Shown here: piece by piece, positions 29,810-33,218 of the stretch | How the letters are laid out: each line of letters starts with the position of its first letter | Numbering within the stretch: the first letter of the stretch is position 1 | Origin: Pseudomonadota bacterium | GTDB taxonomy: Bacteria > Pseudomonadota > Alphaproteobacteria > Rhizobiales > Beijerinckiaceae | Assembly (NCBI GenBank): GCA_021780435.1 | Contig: JAJXYV010000211.1 | Location: forward strand, 1-33,218 | Length of the DNA stretch: 33,218 nucleotides | Direction: 5' to 3' | Translations under genes and position numbers: made by a program | Notes under the pieces: generated by a model | Databases searched by the model: none | What the model was told of the DNA's origin: nothing | What the model saw: only the letters and a program-made list of their open reading frames with translations

Positions 29810-30985
29810 TCAGCGCGTCAATTCCTTCATGGCCGCGTCGATCCCCTCCAGCGTGAGGGGATACATGCGGTTTTCCATGAGGCGCTGGACCATCCCGATC
29901 GAATGGGTATAGGCCCAATGAGTCTCGGGGGTTGGGTTGAGCCAGACCGCATGGGGCCAGCACTGGAGGGTTCGTTCGAGCCAGACCTTCCCCGCCTCGG
30001 CGTTGTGATGCTCAACGGATCCGCCTTCCATGATAATTTCGTAGGGGCTCATCGCGGCGTCGCCGACGAAGATGAGCTTGTAGTCATGCGGGAAGGTGTG
30101 CAGCAGATCCCAGGTCGCGACCCGCTCCGAATGGCGGCGCCGGTTGTCCTTCCACACGCTCTCATAGAGGCAATTGTGGAAATAGAAATGTTCAAGATGC
30201 TTGAACTCACTGCGGGCTGCGGCGAACAGCCCCTCCATCTGCTGGATATGCCAATCCATTGAACCGCCAATATCCAGCAGCAGGAGAACCTTGACCGCGT
30301 TGCGGCGCTCGGCGCGCATCCTGAGGTCCAGATAGCCCTGCCGCGCCGTGGCGCCGATGGTGTTTTCGAGATCCAGCTCTTCGGCCGCGCCGGTGCGCGC
30401 GAGTTTGCGCAAGCGGCGCAGCGCCAGCTTGATATTGCGCGGCCCAAGCTCTTCCGCGCCATCGAGATCCTTGAATTCGCGCTTGTCCCAGACCTTCACG
30501 GCGCGGAAGTTCCGGTTGCCGTCCTGACCGATGCGGACCCCCTCCGGGTTATAGCCATAGGCGCCGAAGGGTGACGTTCCGGCGGTTCCGATCCACTTGG
30601 CGCCGCCCTGATGCCGGCCCTTCTGCTCGTCGAGGCGTTTGCGGAGGGTCTCCATCAGCTTGTCCCAGCCGAGCGCCTCGATCTGCTTCTTCTCTTCCTC
30701 GGTCAGATATTTCTCCGCCAGGCGCCTGAGCCATTCGGCCGGAACTTCCGCCCTTTCGGCCAGTTCGGCGCCGGAGTCCATCCCTTTGAAAACGCGGCCG
30801 AACACGCGATCGAACTTGTCGAGATTGCGCTCGTCCTTCACGAGGCAGGCGCGCGCCAGGAAATAGAATTCCTCGACCGATTTCTCCGCGAGATCCCGCG
30901 ACAGAGCTTCGCACAGAGTGAGGTATTCGCGCAGCGAAACCGGAACCTGCGCGTCACGGAGCGAGGTGAAGAAGTTGATGAGCAT
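29810..30985 (-). CDS. CoxE-like VWA domain protein
   Basis: 391-residue cytoplasmic protein with a C-terminal von Willebrand A domain. The MIDAS motif reads DIGGSMDWH (D238, S242), a D-x-G-x-S variant of D-x-S-x-S common in this bacterial group, with further metal residues in FVGDAAMSPYE. The N-terminal domain is helical (VPVSLREYLTLCEAL, DKFDRVFGRVF, conserved in CoxE-like proteins), with a glycine-rich linker at about 127-165 (GTSPFGAYGYNPEGVRIG). Such VWA proteins work with MoxR AAA+ ATPases to insert metals or remodel complexes. A MoxR gene begins at 32631 but on the other strand and beyond an outer-membrane gene. Start at ATG 30985; ribosome site weak. Confidence 0.92.
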   Translation of the reverse strand: MLINFFTSLRDAQVPVSLREYLTLCEALSRDLAEKSVEEFYFLARACLVKDERNLDKFDRVFGRVFKGMDSGAELAERAEVPAEWLRRLAEKYLTEEEKKQIEALGWDKLMETLRKRLDEQKGRHQGGAKWIGTAGTSPFGAYGYNPEGVRIGQDGNRNFRAVKVWDKREFKDLDGAEELGPRNIKLALRRLRKLARTGAAEELDLENTIGATARQGYLDLRMRAERRNAVKVLLLLDIGGSMDWHIQQMEGLFAAARSEFKHLEHFYFHNCLYESVWKDNRRRHSERVATWDLLHTFPHDYKLIFVGDAAMSPYEIIMEGGSVEHHNAEAGKVWLERTLQCWPHAVWLNPTPETHWAYTHSIGMVQRLMENRMYPLTLEGIDAAMKELTR

Positions 30986-31143
30986 GGCGACTCGGCGTCC
31001 TGAATGGCCGCAGTCCGAAATCTGTCGCTCGAAACAGCCGTGCGCAGCGAGCGGCCGGGCCGAAGATTAACGGATCGGCGCCGTGTGGCAAAGACCAAAG
31101 GTTTTCGGGAAAGGTCGATGACGTTGCGAGCGGCGCCTGCGCG

Positions 31144-31176
31144 AAAAAAAGCCGACGATGGCAAGCCATCGTCGGC
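31144..31176 (-). terminator. Rho-independent terminator of the outer-membrane gene
   Basis: On the minus strand a stem of 11-12 bp (arms GCCGACGATGGC and GCCATCGTCGGC, 31151-31176) is followed by seven T (31144-31150), 40 bp past the stop at 31217. Textbook intrinsic terminator that separates this gene from the VWA gene downstream. Confidence 0.93.
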
Positions 31177-31216
31177 GTAAATGCAGATCCGAAGATCAGC
31201 CAGATTGATCAGGCGA

Positions 31217-32161
31217 TCAATACTTGGCGACAACCGCCTTCGGGGTTTCCGGGTTCCAGATCGGGATGATCACGTGAGCCAGGAACTGCGTCTGCTTGTT
31301 GTTGTAGTTGTGGGTGTAGACGTCGGTCGACACGATGAACTGGGTGATGACCGGGCCGAAGTTGTAGCCCATCAGGCCGCCGAGGGCGAACTGGGACTGT
31401 TCGGCATAAGCCGGGTGCCAGATGCCCGTCGCGCCATAGCCAGCGCCATAGCCGCCAAAGTCGGTCGAACCGAAGGCGACCATACCGAATTCCCACTTGC
31501 CGAAGGTGCGAGTGAGGGCGAGGTCATAGTTGAAGTAGTCGTTCATCTGGCAGCTGACGATCGCGCAGCCCGAACCACTGCCCTGGTTGCTGAGGATGCC
31601 GACCATCAAGTTGGCGGTCGCATTCCAACCGCCGCCGTGCCAAGCCAGAGCCAACTGCTGATGGAAGGTGGTGTGGTCGAAGGCGTCGCCGAAGGCGCCG
31701 GCGTCGGAGATGCCGATATAGGCGCCAGCCAAATACGACACGCTGAAGCCGTTGCCGAGGTTCCAGGCGATCTGACCCGCGAGGAAGGGATTGTAGATCG
31801 ACTGAGCGAAGAAGCTGTTGCGGAAGCCAGCGGCGGCCGGGTCATAATAGTTCTCGCCGGCCAGCAGTTCAGGCGCAGCGACGAGCAGCTGGATGTGGCC
31901 GCCCAGGATGTTCCAGGGGGTCGACCAGGCGACGATCGGAACGTTGTAGGAGAAGTTCGAATCCGAACCCGAAACCGCGTCGCGCCAGTTGCCGACGCCG
32001 GTGATGTTCACGAAATAGACGCCTTCCGGCAGCGGAGTGGCGAGGTCGAGGCCCGCGCGTTCGCCGGGCGGATTGGTCGAACCGGCGAGGGCGGCGGTGC
32101 TCAGGCCGCAAAGGCCAAGAGCGCCCATGGCGGCTCCGATGAGTTTGGACTTGATGTTCAT
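31217..32161 (-). CDS. Outer-membrane transporter-like beta-barrel (phenol-degradation MetA/SphA type)
   Basis: 314-residue exported protein. Start at ATG 32161 (AGGGG 7 nt upstream) gives a signal peptide MNIKSKLIGAAMGALGLCG cleaved after ALA (26). The mature chain has alternating strand-like segments with aromatic residues (GVYFVNITGVGNW, FSVSYLAGAYIG, LALAWHGGGWNATANLMVG, KWEFGMVAFGSTDFGGYG) and ends in tyrosine (AVVAKY), as expected for a barrel. The pattern fits the transporter family often labelled phenol MetA-degradation-like or SphA. The two cysteines in SGCAIVSCQMN may pair in an outer loop. Codon use and the strong terminator suggest it is well expressed. Substrate unknown. Confidence 0.82.
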   Translation of the reverse strand: MNIKSKLIGAAMGALGLCGLSTAALAGSTNPPGERAGLDLATPLPEGVYFVNITGVGNWRDAVSGSDSNFSYNVPIVAWSTPWNILGGHIQLLVAAPELLAGENYYDPAAAGFRNSFFAQSIYNPFLAGQIAWNLGNGFSVSYLAGAYIGISDAGAFGDAFDHTTFHQQLALAWHGGGWNATANLMVGILSNQGSGSGCAIVSCQMNDYFNYDLALTRTFGKWEFGMVAFGSTDFGGYGAGYGATGIWHPAYAEQSQFALGGLMGYNFGPVITQFIVSTDVYTHNYNNKQTQFLAHVIIPIWNPETPKAVVAKY

Positions 32162-32630
32162 TTGAATGCCCCTCCCAAGGGCGACCTTAAAATTCCTCGA
32201 GGATACTCTCACCTCGTTTCCGCGCCGCCTGATCGGCTGCGCCGCAAGAGTGTCGCCGCGGAAATTCGAGAAGGGCAGGATAAGGCGGAGTTCGTGGTTC
32301 GCGATAGAACCTGAAAAACACATGCCGCCATCTTTATGGCGTTTCTGGTTATTCTGTGGCTTCGAGTTGCAGAAATGTCACGTTTTTGGACTCGATCAAG
32401 ACGCGAAATAAGCCGGTGGAATCAATGGAATTCCGACTAAAGTACATTATTGCAATGCGCGGTTGATCATTTGCCTTGGTGATTTGTGAAGCGGGCCTTC
32501 GTCCTTGCGTCACAATTTGGTCATGTGATTCGTCGATTTCGCGACATGGCTTGTCGACGCGTTGTTGCCGCGCCAGAGTGCGACCGTTCGATGAAGCATC
32601 GTTTTCCATCGAATGGGCAAAGGACATAGA
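32162..32630. other. Divergent intergenic region between outer-membrane gene and moxR
   Basis: About 470 bases with no supported gene. Composition falls towards AT compared with the flanks, especially 32340-32540. One small hairpin CGCCAT-CTTT-ATGGCG lies at 32326-32341. It must carry promoters for both divergent genes; no clear -35/-10 pair was called. A minus-strand open frame (32349-33050) crosses from here into moxR but is a shadow. Confidence 0.5.
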
Positions 32631-33218
32631 ATGAGCAAGCGTTTCGTCGGGTCGCGCACTTATGTCGCGACCAAGGATCTGCAGGTTGCCGTCAACGCCG
32701 CCATGACGCTGGAGCGTCCGCTGCTGGTCAAGGGCGAGCCGGGCACGGGCAAGACGGTCCTGGCGGAGGAAGTCGCGCGGGCGCTTGGCGCGCCTCTGCT
32801 CACCTGGCACATCAAATCGACGACCAAGGCGCAGCAGGGGCTGTACGAATATGACGCCGTTTCCCGCCTGCGCGATTCGCAACTCGGCGATCCTCACGTC
32901 AGCGACATCGCCCATTACATCAAGCGCGGGAGAATGTGGGAGGCCTTCGCAGCGGACGAGCAGATCATTCTGCTCATCGACGAAATCGACAAGGCCGATA
33001 TCGAATTTCCCAACGACCTGCTGCTCGAACTCGACCGGATGGAGTTCCATGTCTACGAGACGGGTGAGACGATTCGAGCCCGGCGGCGGCCGCTGGTCAT
33101 CATCACGTCAAACAATGAAAAGGAGCTGCCCGACGCTTTCCTGCGCCGATGCTTCTTCCATTACATCAAGTTTCCCGATCGCGAGACGATGGTGGCGATC
33201 GTCGCCGCCCATTTCCCG
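32631..33218 (+). CDS. MoxR-family AAA+ ATPase (3' truncated by window edge)
   Basis: First 196 residues of a cytoplasmic AAA+ chaperone-type ATPase. Walker A GEPGTGKT (35-42), Walker B IILLIDEIDKAD (about 112-123), sensor 1 IITSNNEKELP and the following arginine pair FLRRC match MoxR/CoxD-type proteins. Start at ATG 32631 with AAGG 7 nt upstream. The frame is open to the window end. MoxR ATPases usually pair with a neighbouring VWA protein; the candidate partner at 29810-30985 is encoded on the opposite strand. Confidence 0.95.
   Translation, partial: MSKRFVGSRTYVATKDLQVAVNAAMTLERPLLVKGEPGTGKTVLAEEVARALGAPLLTWHIKSTTKAQQGLYEYDAVSRLRDSQLGDPHVSDIAHYIKRGRMWEAFAADEQIILLIDEIDKADIEFPNDLLLELDRMEFHVYETGETIRARRRPLVIITSNNEKELPDAFLRRCFFHYIKFPDRETMVAIVAAHFP

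Noticed and set aside
31204-31221. Palindrome ATTGATC-AGGC-GATCAAT resembling an FNR box
   Set aside because: Half-sites are TTGAT and ATCAA but spaced 6 rather than 4 bases, and the site overlaps the 3' end of a coding gene rather than a promoter.
32349-33050. 233-residue minus-strand open frame
   Set aside because: Mostly antisense of moxR; the remainder lies in an AT-richer gap without coding features.
1-33218. CRISPR arrays, insertion sequences, integrases, tRNA or rRNA genes
   Set aside because: Looked for on both strands; no spaced direct repeats, transposase motifs, attachment duplications or cloverleaf/rRNA sequences were recognised.

Overview
The window reads as one contiguous piece of a GC-rich alphaproteobacterial chromosome, most likely order Hyphomicrobiales (Rhizobiales), possibly a Methylocystaceae/Beijerinckiaceae-type organism. 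The placement rests on an ExoR-type Sel1 regulator, the divK-pleD pair, DUF2336 and DUF3572 proteins, an FNR/FixK-type regulator and a YcjX/DUF697 pair. The family-level guess is inference. No insertion sequence, prophage, integrase, CRISPR array, tRNA or rRNA was seen, so this is core chromosome rather than an island.

Layout. 1-2.7 kb: 3' end of valS, converging on mntH (Nramp Mn2+ transporter). 3-5.3 kb: an exoR-like periplasmic regulator, a MipA/OmpV outer-membrane protein with a clear terminator, and yidD. 5.3-7.1 kb: two unassigned genes (a soluble protein and a one-TM anchored protein). 7.3-10.3 kb: thrS, then bluB (lower cobalamin ligand synthesis) behind a clear cobalamin riboswitch on the minus strand. 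10.4-14.9 kb: nucleoside 2-deoxyribosyltransferase, a Tas-like aldo/keto reductase, a small cytochrome c, an unassigned secreted protein, a YdjA-like nitroreductase and a CitE-like protein. 15-17.8 kb: DUF2336 protein, nudK and nadK. 17.9-19.9 kb: an Fe-S FNR-type regulator fused by stop/start overlaps to azlC-azlD, preceded by an FNR/FixK box. 19.9-22 kb: HIT protein, COG3146 acyltransferase and TusE/DsrC-like sulfur carrier. 22.1-23.9 kb: pleD and divK (c-di-GMP/cell cycle). 24-27.3 kb: DUF3572 protein, 2Fe-2S ferredoxin, and the DUF697-ycjX pair. 27.5-29.8 kb: a 33-bp AT-rich perfect palindrome, sixA and a secreted TPR protein. 29.8-33.2 kb: a CoxE-like VWA protein, an outer-membrane channel-type protein with a textbook terminator, and the start of a MoxR AAA+ ATPase that runs off the window.

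Gene packing is tight. Four convergent pairs overlap at their stop codons (4, 14, 4 and 10 bp), and the co-directional pairs azlC/azlD and ycjX/DUF697 share ATGA overlaps, while fnr/azlC shares GTGA. I did not find a clearly new multi-gene defence or metabolic system. The items most worth a second look are the FNR-azlCD coupling, the AT-rich palindrome before ycjX, the MoxR/VWA pair split by an outer-membrane gene, and the unassigned protein at 5361-5966.
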